24,421 nucleotides of DNA, taken from positions 1 to 24,421 of the forward strand of contig DATMGU010000084.1 in NCBI GenBank assembly GCA_035555315.1. The letters are read 5' to 3'. Numbering within the stretch: the stretch's first letter is position 1; each line of letters opens with the position of its first letter. Below are positions 7,899-15,088 of this stretch, in pieces. The notes beneath the pieces are model-generated. The model was given only the letters and a program-made list of their open reading frames with translations, had not been told where the DNA came from and did no database searches. The stretch is from DATMGU01 sp035555315 (lineage in GTDB: Bacteria > Pseudomonadota > Alphaproteobacteria > ATCC43930 > CGMCC-115725). The position numbers and the translations under genes were made by a program.

Positions 7899-8648
7899 TC
7901 AGCCCTCGCGCTTCACCGCCAGAGGCCCGAAGGCCTGGCAGACCGGCATCAGCTGCATCGAATTGATGTTCACCCGCGCCGGTCGGCCGGCCACCCAATG
8001 CACCGCGTCGGCGATATCGTCGGCGGTCAGCGGATCGGTGCCCGCATAGACCGAATCCGCTTTGCCCTGATCGCCCTTGAAGCGGACGGCGGAGAATTCG
8101 GTGCCGCCGCACAGGCCGGGCTGAATATCCGTGACGCGGACCGGCGTGCCCAGGAGATCGGCCCGCAGATTGAGGCTGAACTGATAGACGAAGGCCTTGG
8201 TGGCGCCATAGACATTGCCGCCCGGATAGGGAAATTCGCCGGCGATCGAACCCAGATTGACGATATGGCCGCGACCACGCTCGATCATCCCGGGCAGCAC
8301 CGCGCGGGTGCAGTACATCAGGCCCTTGATGTTGGTATCGACCATGGCGTCCCAATCATCGAGATCGGCCGTCTGCGCCGGCCCCAGCCCGAGGGCCAGA
8401 CCCGCATTATTGACCAGCACGTCGATCGCGGCGAATTCCGCCGGCAAGCCGGCGATCGCCCGCTCGATCCCGGCGCGGTCGCGCACATCGAGCACCAGGG
8501 GCAGCACCGCGGCGCCGTACTCGGCCTTGAGCGCCTCCAGCCGTTCGATCCGCCGGCCGGCGGCTATCACCTTGGCCCCATCGGCGACGAAGCGCCTCAG
8601 AATGGCCGCACCAAACCCGGCCGTGGCACCGGTCACGAGAACGATCAT
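7899..8648 (-). CDS. SDR-family oxidoreductase (YdfG-like)
   Basis: A 249-residue short-chain dehydrogenase/reductase. It has the cofactor motif TGATAGFG at residues 6-13, NNAG near residue 82, a catalytic Ser in NLGSIAGEFPYPGG and YGATK (Tyr and Lys) near 146-150. An Arg after the second beta strand (AAGRRIERLEAL) suggests NADP(H). The sequence resembles E. coli YdfG, which acts on L-allo-threonine, serine and 3-hydroxypropionate; the true substrate is unknown. The frame is open to 8987, but ATG 8646-8648 has an AAGGAGA site seven bases upstream and starts exactly at the fold's first strand (MIVLVTG). It is transcribed away from phnM. Confidence 0.92.
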   Translation of the reverse strand: MIVLVTGATAGFGAAILRRFVADGAKVIAAGRRIERLEALKAEYGAAVLPLVLDVRDRAGIERAIAGLPAEFAAIDVLVNNAGLALGLGPAQTADLDDWDAMVDTNIKGLMYCTRAVLPGMIERGRGHIVNLGSIAGEFPYPGGNVYGATKAFVYQFSLNLRADLLGTPVRVTDIQPGLCGGTEFSAVRFKGDQGKADSVYAGTDPLTADDIADAVHWVAGRPARVNINSMQLMPVCQAFGPLAVKREG

Positions 8649-8655
8649 CGGGTTT

Positions 8656-8662
8656 TCTCCTT
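8656..8662 (-). promoter_or_regulatory. Shine-Dalgarno site fixing the SDR start
   Basis: On the minus strand this reads AAGGAGA, seven bases before ATG 8646-8648. It rules out the 113-residue low-complexity N-terminal extension that the open frame would allow. Confidence 0.8.
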
Positions 8663-8836
8663 CGTCAGCGTAGCAGACCGGTAAGCTACCGCCGGCGCGT
8701 CGAGACCGCCAGGGGTGCCGACAGGGATGCCGGCGGGCGAACGATAGAGAGGCTGGAAACCGTGTCCGGCGTCGGTCATGATGCCCCCAATTCCGACACC
8801 GGCCCCTCCGCTCCTTTCCGATAACGAGAACATCCC

Positions 8837-10015
8837 ATGACCCTGACGATCTTTGGCGGGCGGCTCGTGCTGCCCTCGGGCGAGCTTGCCGCCGGCGCCA
8901 TCGACATCGATGGCGAACGGATCGCGGCCGTCGGTCCACCCGGACGCGTGACCGGCGGCATCGATGCCACCGGCTTGATCGTGGCACCGGGCATCGTCGA
9001 TCTGCATGGCGATGCGTTCGAGCGGCAGATCATGCCACGGCCCGGTGTCACCTTCCCGATCGACGGCGCCCTGATCGATACCGACCGGCAGATGACCGCG
9101 AATGGCATCACCACCGCGTTCCACGGCCTGACCTATTCCTGGGAACCGGGCCTGCGCGGCCGCGACATGGCGGTGCGGTTGCTCGACGCGCTGGAGCGGT
9201 TGCGGCCCCGGCTGGGCTGCGACACCAAGCTGCATCTCAGATGGGAGACGTTCAACCTGTCGGCGGTCGAGGAGGTGGTCGGCTGGATCGCCGAGGGAAG
9301 GGTGCATTTCCTGGCGTTCAACGACCATTTCGACGAGATCGTCAAGAAATGCGCCAGCGCGGAGGCGCTCGGCCGCTATGCCGACCGGTCGCAGATCTCC
9401 TCGGACGCGTTCGTGACGCTGCTGGGCGAGGTCGAGCTTGGGCGCGACGCGGTGCCGGGTGCGATCCGGCGACTGACCGAAACGGCCCTCCGCCACGGTA
9501 TCCGGATGGCGTCGCATGACGATTACACGGCCGAGACGCGAGCGAGCTACCAGGCCCTCGGCTGCCGCGTCGCCGAATTCCCCCGCACCCGTGCCGCGCT
9601 GATGGCGGCGCAAAGCTGCGGCAGCCCGATCGTGATGGGGGCACCGAACATCGTGCGCGGCGGCTCGCATCTGGGATCGATCGACGCGGCGGAGGCGATC
9701 GCCGAGGGCCTGTGCGACGTGCTGGTGTCGGATTACTACTACCCGGCGCAGTTGCAGAGCGTGTTCGACCTTGCCCGCCGCGGCAGCCTACCGCTGGCCG
9801 CCGCCTGGCCCTTGATCGCCGCCAACCCGGCGAAGGCCGCGGGATTCGACGATCGCGGCGAGCTGGTTGCCGGCCAACGGGCCGACCTCGTGCTGATCGA
9901 TGACAGCGATCCGGCCCTCCCCCGGGTGGTCGCGACGCTGGTCGCCGGCCAAGTGGTGCATCTGGGCGGCGATGCCTGGCGGTTGGGAACCGATGCGCGA
10001 CAACGCGCGCAGTGA
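8837..10015 (+). CDS. phnM: PhnM-like alpha-D-ribose 1-methylphosphonate 5-triphosphate diphosphatase
   Basis: A 392-residue amidohydrolase-superfamily protein. In the C-P lyase pathway PhnM removes pyrophosphate from alpha-D-ribose 1-methylphosphonate 5-triphosphate. Family signs are PGIVDLHGDAFE (51-62) with RQIMPRPGV after it, a metal-site segment MASHDDYT (from residue 224), MGAPNIVRGGSHLGSI, and VSDYYYPAQL near the C-terminus. The ATG at 8837 begins the typical first strand, but no strong ribosome-binding site is seen. No other phn core gene (phnGHIJKL) is in the window. A GNAT gene follows after 24 bases, which recalls the phnO acetyltransferase of phn operons, though that gene is broken here. 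Substrate specificity is inferred from family only. Confidence 0.9.
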   Translation: MTLTIFGGRLVLPSGELAAGAIDIDGERIAAVGPPGRVTGGIDATGLIVAPGIVDLHGDAFERQIMPRPGVTFPIDGALIDTDRQMTANGITTAFHGLTYSWEPGLRGRDMAVRLLDALERLRPRLGCDTKLHLRWETFNLSAVEEVVGWIAEGRVHFLAFNDHFDEIVKKCASAEALGRYADRSQISSDAFVTLLGEVELGRDAVPGAIRRLTETALRHGIRMASHDDYTAETRASYQALGCRVAEFPRTRAALMAAQSCGSPIVMGAPNIVRGGSHLGSIDAAEAIAEGLCDVLVSDYYYPAQLQSVFDLARRGSLPLAAAWPLIAANPAKAAGFDDRGELVAGQRADLVLIDDSDPALPRVVATLVAGQVVHLGGDAWRLGTDARQRAQ

Positions 10016-10039
10016 AGCTGGTATAGTGAAGCTTACGCC

Positions 10040-10538
10040 GTGACCGACGGCATCACGATCGGATGGGCGGAGCCCGCCGAGGCGGCGGCCATCGCCCAGG
10101 TCATCCGCGCCGCCTTCGAGCACTATCGCGGCTGGCTGGCTGGCGCCTCAGCCGAGCGCGCTGCTGGAGACGACCGAGAGCGTGGCCCGGCATCTGGCCC
10201 AAAAGCCGATCGGGCACGCCGCGATCGTGGCCCGACGGGACGGCGAGATCCTCGGCTGCGTCTTGACCCAGCGGGTCGATGACAGCGTCTATCTGGGCCG
10301 CGTCGCGGTCCTGCCCGCCGCGCGCGGCCACGATCTCGCCCGCCATATGGTGACACGGGTCGCCGAGGAAGCGAGGGCGGCGGGCGTGCCGGCCCTGACG
10401 CTCAGCGTCCGCCTGTCGCTGCCGCGGAACCGGCACCTCTTCGAGTCCCTCGGCTTCGAGGCGATCGGCACCGAGGCCCATGCCGGCTTCGACCACCCGA
10501 CGACGCTGCTGATGCGGCGACGTCTACGCGGCGCTTGA
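10040..10538 (+). pseudogene. GNAT N-acetyltransferase, frameshifted by a GGCT repeat expansion
   Basis: Two overlapping frames together make one GNAT acetyltransferase. The first starts at GTG 10040 and gives MTDGITIGWAEPAEAAAIAQ up to FEHYRGWLA. The second, one frame over, continues PQPSALLETTESVARHLAQ and carries the acetyl-CoA signature VAVLPAARGHDLARHMV and the C-terminal LFESLGFEAIG. The break falls in GGCT repeats at 10130-10144 (3.75 copies). Removing one 4-bp unit gives an uninterrupted 164-residue protein. The gene follows phnM by 24 bases and is probably in its operon. Alternatives are phase variation, a sequencing error, or a short 118-residue product from GTG 10182 lacking the N-terminal part. 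The substrate is unknown; an aminoalkylphosphonate (PhnO-like) role is only a contextual guess. Confidence 0.85.
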
Positions 10539-10560
10539 GCGCCACGCTTTAACTGAGCTG

Positions 10561-10589
10561 GAGCGATTCCACTCCCGTGGAACTCGCTC
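10561..10589. repeat. REP-like palindrome
   Basis: GAGCGATTCCAC (10561-10572), a TCCC loop and GTGGAACTCGCTC (10577-10589) form a hairpin with a single bulged base. It lies alone in the 109-base gap between two GNAT genes. The layout resembles the short dispersed palindromes of alphaproteobacterial intergenic DNA; whether it is repeated elsewhere in this genome cannot be seen. It could also act as a terminator for the phnM operon. Confidence 0.6.
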
Positions 10590-10647
10590 TAGGACCGATT
10601 CTTGCTGCCTCGTCCTCCCCAGGAACCCTCGCGAAGAGCCCGCACGC

Positions 10648-11178
10648 ATGACCGCAACCGAAGCCTGTACCATCCGCGACGCCACCGCCGACGACCTTCC
10701 CGCCATCACGGCCATCTACCAGCATCATGTGCTGACCGGCACCGGATCCTTCGAGGAGGTGCCGCCACCGATCGACGAGCTCCGCCGCCGGTTCGATTCC
10801 ATCCGTCAACTGGGCCTGCCCTATCTGGTGGCGGAGATCGCGGGCACGGTGGCCGGCTATGCCTATGCCAGCCAGTTCCGGCCCCGCAGCGCCTACCGCT
10901 TCACGGTCGAGGATTCGATCTATGTCGACCGGCACCATATGGGTCGGGGCGTCGGCCGCGTGCTGCTCGACCGGATCATCGCCGATTGCACGGCCAAGGG
11001 CTATCGCCAGATGATCGCCGTGGTCGGCGACAGCGCCAATACCGGGTCGATCCGGCTGCACGCCGCCGCCGGCTTCCGCATGATCGGCTGCCATGAAGGC
11101 GTCGGTTTGAAATTCGGCCGCTGGCTCGACATCGTCATGATGCAGCGAGCATTGAGCGAGGAGGCAGCGGCCATGTAG
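10648..11178 (+). CDS. GNAT acetyltransferase, phosphinothricin/methionine sulfoximine type
   Basis: A 176-residue GNAT protein of the phosphinothricin N-acetyltransferase (Pat/Bar, MddA) subgroup, which acetylates the amino group of glutamate analogues such as methionine sulfoximine or phosphinothricin. Group signs are TIRDATADDLPAITAIYQHH at the N-terminus, GTGSFEEVPP, YAYASQFRPRSAYRFTVEDS, the acetyl-CoA loop HMGRGVGR (97-104), NTGSIRLHAAAGF and the C-terminal VGLKFGRWLDIVMMQ. It appears intact, unlike the GNAT gene just upstream. The stop codon TAG 11176-11178 lies inside a palindrome in front of the antitoxin gene. Family assignment is firm; the natural substrate is inferred. Confidence 0.92.
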   Translation: MTATEACTIRDATADDLPAITAIYQHHVLTGTGSFEEVPPPIDELRRRFDSIRQLGLPYLVAEIAGTVAGYAYASQFRPRSAYRFTVEDSIYVDRHHMGRGVGRVLLDRIIADCTAKGYRQMIAVVGDSANTGSIRLHAAAGFRMIGCHEGVGLKFGRWLDIVMMQRALSEEAAAM

Positions 11179-11193
11179 TGCAATCACTACATG
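11172..11193. promoter_or_regulatory. Perfect 9-bp inverted repeat upstream of the antitoxin promoter
   Basis: CATGTAGTG-CAAT-CACTACATG overlaps the stop codon of the acetyltransferase gene and ends one base before a TTGACG -35-like box. It is too AT-balanced and lacks the T-run of a usual terminator, so an operator for the antitoxin is the likelier reading. A weak hairpin terminator is the alternative. Confidence 0.45.
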
Positions 11194-11194
11194 A

Positions 11195-11234
11195 TTGACG
11201 ATGGTTCTCAATGTCACCAATTATAGTCTGGTGA
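11195..11234 (+). promoter_or_regulatory. Candidate phd-vapC promoter with a second dyad
   Basis: TTGACG (11195-11200) and AATTAT (11219-11224) are spaced 18 bases apart. A TCACCA-N9-TGGTGA dyad (11214-11219 with 11229-11234) overlaps the -10 region. Antitoxins of the Phd/YefM family repress their own promoters through short palindromes, so this is a plausible autorepression site. Confidence 0.45.
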
Positions 11235-11251
11235 TAATTCCGGGATTGCCC

Positions 11252-11497
11252 ATGACACGCATCATATCCGCTCGAGAGGCCAACCAGCGATTTTCCGAAA
11301 TCCTTGGGCAAGCTGCCGATGGCGAAGCCGTGATCATTACGCGCCGTGGCAAGCCCGTGGCTCAGCTCGTTCCCTATCTGCCGGCTGCAGTTGATCAGGC
11401 GCGCGCACGCGCCTGGGATCGTTTGATCGCCAAACTTGCGACGGGCGTCCCGCTTGGGGGTGATAAATTCGACCGAGAAGCCCTCTACGATCGGTGA
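11252..11497 (+). CDS. Phd/YefM-family antitoxin
   Basis: An 81-residue antitoxin. Residues 1-50 match the Phd/YefM DNA-binding fold: MTRIISAREANQRFSEILGQ, then GEAVIITRRGKPVAQLVP. The rest is a variable tail that would wrap the toxin. ATG 11252 is chosen because the family starts there. The frame is open from an upstream start at 11195 that would add 19 unrelated residues and swallow the promoter. The gene overlaps the PIN-domain toxin gene, so translation is probably coupled. It is expected to neutralise the toxin and repress the pair. Confidence 0.9.
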   Translation: MTRIISAREANQRFSEILGQAADGEAVIITRRGKPVAQLVPYLPAAVDQARARAWDRLIAKLATGVPLGGDKFDREALYDR

Positions 11498-11949
11498 TGC
11501 GCTTTACTTTCGATACCAATGTTCTGGTTTATGCTCTGGATAGCGAGGCTGGCGAACGGCATAGGATTGCGGTTGATCTGGTACGTCGTGCCAACGGACG
11601 AGACTGCATCATAACGCTACAGGCGCTTGCTGAGCTGTTTCGCACGCTGACCAGTCGGAAGGGTATGCCTGCACCCCAGGCCGCGGCCCATATTCAGGAT
11701 TGGCGCGATGCGATGCCGATCGTTGCCGCCGATGAAGGATGTCTGGCCGACGCTATGGACGCAGTCGCTGGTCATGGCTGGTCGTTTTGGGACGCCATGA
11801 TGTGGGCCACTGCGAAACGAGCAGGTTGTCGGTTGCTGATCAGCGAAGATGGCCAGGACGGACGTATTTTGGGCGGTGTGACGGTTATCAATCCGTTCGC
11901 AGCCGATCCTTCGCCGCTGCTGACCGAAGCCCTCGACGCCGCTATGTGA
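11497..11949 (+). CDS. vapC: PIN-domain ribonuclease toxin (VapC-like)
   Basis: A 150-residue PIN-domain protein, the toxin of a type II toxin-antitoxin pair; such enzymes cut tRNA or rRNA with Mg2+. The acidic quartet is present: Asp6 in FDTNVLVYALD, Glu46 in ALAEL, Asp99 in FWDAMMWA and Asp118 in SEDGQDG, so it looks active. The ATG at 11497 overlaps the antitoxin stop (TGATG); a GTG one codon earlier (11494) is the alternative start. A Phd/YefM antitoxin paired with a PIN toxin is a known mixed arrangement. The gene is less GC-rich than the ATPase and acetyltransferase genes around it, in keeping with a mobile module. RNA target unknown. Confidence 0.92.
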   Translation: MRFTFDTNVLVYALDSEAGERHRIAVDLVRRANGRDCIITLQALAELFRTLTSRKGMPAPQAAAHIQDWRDAMPIVAADEGCLADAMDAVAGHGWSFWDAMMWATAKRAGCRLLISEDGQDGRILGGVTVINPFAADPSPLLTEALDAAM

Positions 11950-11962
11950 TCCCGGCCGCCTT

Positions 11963-13117
11963 ATGATCACCCGTCTCTCCATCTCCGGCTACCGGTCGCT
12001 GCGCGATATCCGGGTCGAGCTGGCGGCGCTGAGCATCGTCACGGGGGCCAATGGCAGCGGCAAGTCGAGCCTGTATCGGGCGCTGCGGCTGCTGGCGGAT
12101 ATCGCGCAGGGCCGGATCATTCAGTCGCTCGCCCTCGAAGGCGGCCTGCCATCCACCTTATGGGCGGGCCCCCCGCAATTCTCGCGTGGCATGAAAGCCG
12201 GCATGCAGGCGATAGAACCCCTGGTACGCAAGGCCCCGATCGGTCTCAAGCTGGGTTTTTCCTCACCCGAATACGGCTATGCGATTGATCTCGGCCTGCC
12301 GATCCCCTCCTCGTCCAAATTCCGAAGTGATCCGGAAATAAAGGTCGAGAGCCTATGGACCGGCGAGATATTGGGGCGGCACAATATGTTCGCCCAACGC
12401 AACGGCCCTTCCGTCAGGCTGCGCGGCAAAAGCGGTGAGTGGCGGCAGGCGGCCCAGGATCTGGCGCCGTTCGACAGCATGATGACCCATTGCACCGATC
12501 CGCACGAGGCGCCGGAGCTGCTGCTGCTGCGCGAACGGATGCGGGATTGGCGCTTCTACGACCATCTGCGGACGGATAGCGAGGCTCCGGCGCGGCGGCG
12601 GCGGATCGGCACCTATACGCCGGTGCTCGCCGGCGACGGCTCGGATCTCGCGGCCGCCCTCCAGACGATTTTCGAGATCGGCGACGGCGGTTCCCTGGAC
12701 GAGACGATCACCGATGCTTTCCCCGGTGGCGGCATCGAGATCGACGGGACGGACGGCTATCTGGACGTGCTGATGTCCCAGCATGGCCTACTGCGGCCGT
12801 TGAAGATCTCGGAACTGTCCGACGGCACGTTGCGGTACCTGCTGCTCACCGCGGCGCTGCTATCGCCCCAGCCGCCGGCGCTGATGATCCTTAACGAGCC
12901 CGAGACGAGCCTGCATCCGGATCTGTTGGCGCCGCTGGCGCGGCTGATCGCACGGGCGGCCGAACACTCGCAAATCATCGTGGTGTCCCATGCGTCGGCC
13001 CTGGTATCGGCGCTCGATGCCGAGGCCGTTAGCCGGCGGATCGTCCTGGAAAAGGCCCTGGGCGAGACGGTCGTCCGAGACGACGATCCGCCTGCCTGGA
13101 CTTGGCCCAAGCGGTAA
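11963..13117 (+). CDS. AAA-family ATPase (AAA_21 / COG4637-like)
   Basis: A 384-residue predicted ATPase of the SMC/RecF-like ABC ATPase group. It opens with MITRLSISGYRSLRDI, has Walker A GANGSGKSS at 28-36, the signature LSDGT at 285-289, and Walker B ALMILNEPETSLHP at about 306-319 with Glu312 as the catalytic base. It ends with a switch-like VVSHAS. Asn311 replaces the usual Asp, but NEPETSLHP is familiar in this subgroup. The middle (about 60-270) is the variable lid. There is no nuclease (TOPRIM) domain. It starts 13 bases after the toxin gene, so it could be co-transcribed, and its stop directly abuts that of the convergent GNAT gene. The function is unknown; a role in DNA repair or defence is a guess. 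Confidence 0.88.
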   Translation: MITRLSISGYRSLRDIRVELAALSIVTGANGSGKSSLYRALRLLADIAQGRIIQSLALEGGLPSTLWAGPPQFSRGMKAGMQAIEPLVRKAPIGLKLGFSSPEYGYAIDLGLPIPSSSKFRSDPEIKVESLWTGEILGRHNMFAQRNGPSVRLRGKSGEWRQAAQDLAPFDSMMTHCTDPHEAPELLLLRERMRDWRFYDHLRTDSEAPARRRRIGTYTPVLAGDGSDLAAALQTIFEIGDGGSLDETITDAFPGGGIEIDGTDGYLDVLMSQHGLLRPLKISELSDGTLRYLLLTAALLSPQPPALMILNEPETSLHPDLLAPLARLIARAAEHSQIIVVSHASALVSALDAEAVSRRIVLEKALGETVVRDDDPPAWTWPKR

Positions 13118-13720
13118 CTATTCCCGGCGCCATTCCTCGCGCAGCATGGCGAGCAGCACATGATCCTGCCAGACGCCGTCGATGCAGAGGTATTTGCGGG
13201 CGTAGCCCTCCTCGCGAAAGCCGGCATTGAGCAGCAATTGTTGGCTGGGGATGTTGGTCGGCAGGCACGCGGCCTCGATCCGGTGCAGGCGCAACCGATC
13301 GAAGATGAAAGGCAGCAGCAGTTTCAGAGCCTCGGCCATATAGCCGTTGCGCGCATAGGGCTGGCCGATCCAATAGCCGAGGCTGCCGGCCTCGGCGACG
13401 CCTCGGCGGATATTGCTGATGCCGATGCCGCCGAGCAGCGCGTCGTCCTCGGTGCGGAAGATGAAAAAGCTGTAGCCCTCGTCATCCCGCCAATCCAGCG
13501 CATAGCGGGCGAGCCGGCGACGGAACGCCGCCTTGCTGAGCGCATCGGCGGTCCAGCTCGGCTCCCACGGCTTCAGAAACGACCGCGATCCGGCACGCAA
13601 CTCGGTCCAGGCCGGCCAATCGTTCCGTTCCGGCGGCCGCAAATGGATCCGCGGCCCCGCCAGCCGAACCACCGGCGGCTGCACCGCGAAGATGCCGGAA
13701 AGCCGCGGGATGTCACGCAT
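13118..13720 (-). CDS. RimJ/RimL-type GNAT acetyltransferase
   Basis: A 200-residue GNAT protein of the RimJ/RimL group, which acetylates N-terminal amino groups of proteins such as ribosomal proteins. It shows GPRIHLRPPERNDWPAWTELR, GGIGISNIRRGVAEAGSLGYWIG, the acetyl-CoA loop QPYARNGYMAEAL and the C-terminal AACLPTNIPSQQLLLNAGFREEGYAR. ATG 13718-13720 is chosen; a TTG at 13756 would add 12 residues made of a repeated APRCL unit. No clear ribosome-binding site is seen. It is the last gene of the thrC-M16 peptidase-rimJ series, an order I recall as common in alphaproteobacteria, and ends flush against the ATPase gene. Confidence 0.88.
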   Translation of the reverse strand: MRDIPRLSGIFAVQPPVVRLAGPRIHLRPPERNDWPAWTELRAGSRSFLKPWEPSWTADALSKAAFRRRLARYALDWRDDEGYSFFIFRTEDDALLGGIGISNIRRGVAEAGSLGYWIGQPYARNGYMAEALKLLLPFIFDRLRLHRIEAACLPTNIPSQQLLLNAGFREEGYARKYLCIDGVWQDHVLLAMLREEWRRE

Positions 13721-13723
13721 TGT

Positions 13724-13761
13724 CAAACAGCGCGGGGCCAAACAGCGCGGGGCCAAACGGC
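13724..13761. repeat. 15-bp tandem duplication in the GNAT/M16 peptidase spacer
   Basis: CAAACAGCGCGGGGC occurs at 13724-13738 and again, identically, at 13739-13753, followed by a partial third copy to 13761. Being 15 bp long, it keeps the reading frame open and encodes the repeated APRCL upstream of the chosen GNAT start. Confidence 0.85.
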
Positions 13762-13792
13762 ACGGAACCGGAAAGGGCGACCCTCGGTACGG

Positions 13793-15052
13793 TCACATCG
13801 TAAGCCTTTCGCGGATCCGCTCGAACGGCTCGACCTGGTCGATCGGCCCCAGCGCCGCCACCGTCGGCACATGGCCGAACATGGTGCGGGCGACGCGCGC
13901 CACGGTCGCGCGATCGACCGCCTCGACCTGCGCCACGATCTCGGCGGTCGGGATCGTCCGGCCATAGATCAGCAACTGGCTCGCCGCCTGTTCGGAGCGC
14001 GAGGACGAGCTTTCCAGCCCCATCAGGATACTGGCCTTCAGCTGCGCCCGCGCGCGCTCCAATTCCGCCTCGGTCAGCGTGTCGCCGACGCGCAGTACCT
14101 CGTCGCACAGCACCGGCACCAGTTCCGCCACCTCGTCCTCGCCGGTGCCGGCATAGATGCCGAACAACCCGCCATCGGCATAGGAACTGGCGAAGGAATA
14201 GACCGAATAGACCAGGCCGCGCTTCTCCCGGATCTCCTGGAACAGCCGGGACGACATGCCGCCGCCCAGCACGGTCGACAGCACCGAGGTCGCGTAATAA
14301 TCCGGGTCGGTATAGGAGACGCAGGGGAAGCCCAGCACCAGATGAACCTGCTCCAACTCCCGCGCGTCGCGGAAATCGCCGCCATCATAGCGCGCCGGCT
14401 CGACCGGTGCCGGGCGGGCGGGCGGCAACGCGTTGAACGCCTTATCGGCGAGGTCCACCAGCCGGTCGTGATCGACCCGGCCGGCGCCCGCCAGCACCAT
14501 GCGCGAGGCGGAGTAATGCGCATGCATATAGTCGGCGACCGTGCCCGGGGCGATCGCGCGGATGATCTCCGCCTCCCCCAGGGTCGGGCGGCCCATCGCC
14601 TGGTCGGGGAAGGCGCGTTCCTGGAAGTGATCGAAGATCACGTCGTCGGGCGTGTCCTGCGCCTGGCCGATCTCCTGCAGGATCACCGTCCGCTCGCGGT
14701 TGAGCTCGGCCTCGTCGAACACCGAATGCTGCAGGATATCCGCCAGGATATCGACGGCGAGCGGCACGTCCTCCTTCAGCACCTTGGCGTAATAGGCGGT
14801 TTGTTCGCGCGAGGTATAGGCGTTGAGATGGCCGCCGACGGTCTCGATCTCCTCGGCGATGGCCTGGGCGCTGCGTCGCTCGGTTCCCTTGAAGGCCATA
14901 TGCTCCAGGAGATGGGCGACGCCGTTGATCTCGGCCGGCTCGTTGCGCGTGCCGACATCGACCCAGACGCCGATCGAGGCACTTTCGACCCCGTCCATGG
15001 CATCGGTGACGACACGCATGCCGGAAGACAGGGTGGTGACTTTCACGCTCAT
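13793..15052 (-). CDS. M16 family zinc peptidase (processing peptidase-like)
   Basis: A 419-residue M16 metallopeptidase, related to the mitochondrial processing peptidase beta subunit. The inverted zinc motif HLLEH is at residues 47-51 (His47, Glu50, His51) within GVAHLLEHMAFKGT, and the later zinc-ligand region is around RERTVILQEIGQAQDTPDD. The C-terminal half is the second, inactive repeat, with the glycine-rich VLGGGMSSRLFQEIREKRGLVYSVYS. No signal peptide is seen, so a cytoplasmic role is likely. ATG 15050-15052 is preceded by GAGAAG. It lies 36 bases downstream of thrC and upstream of the GNAT gene on the same strand. Family certain; physiological substrate unknown. Confidence 0.95.
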   Translation of the reverse strand: MSVKVTTLSSGMRVVTDAMDGVESASIGVWVDVGTRNEPAEINGVAHLLEHMAFKGTERRSAQAIAEEIETVGGHLNAYTSREQTAYYAKVLKEDVPLAVDILADILQHSVFDEAELNRERTVILQEIGQAQDTPDDVIFDHFQERAFPDQAMGRPTLGEAEIIRAIAPGTVADYMHAHYSASRMVLAGAGRVDHDRLVDLADKAFNALPPARPAPVEPARYDGGDFRDARELEQVHLVLGFPCVSYTDPDYYATSVLSTVLGGGMSSRLFQEIREKRGLVYSVYSFASSYADGGLFGIYAGTGEDEVAELVPVLCDEVLRVGDTLTEAELERARAQLKASILMGLESSSSRSEQAASQLLIYGRTIPTAEIVAQVEAVDRATVARVARTMFGHVPTVAALGPIDQVEPFERIRERLTM

Positions 15053-15088
15053 ACGGACAAACTTCTCATGGGGAGGTGCGGCTCGCGC

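Noticed and set aside
8766..8802. A 10-bp inverted repeat (one mismatch, 17-base loop) between the SDR and phnM genes
   Set aside because: The wide loop and GC-rich arms are common by chance in this DNA; no promoter elements coincide.
12878..12919. Asn instead of Asp in the ATPase Walker B motif, as a sign of inactivity
   Set aside because: NEPETSLHP is the usual form in this ATPase subgroup and the catalytic Glu is present.
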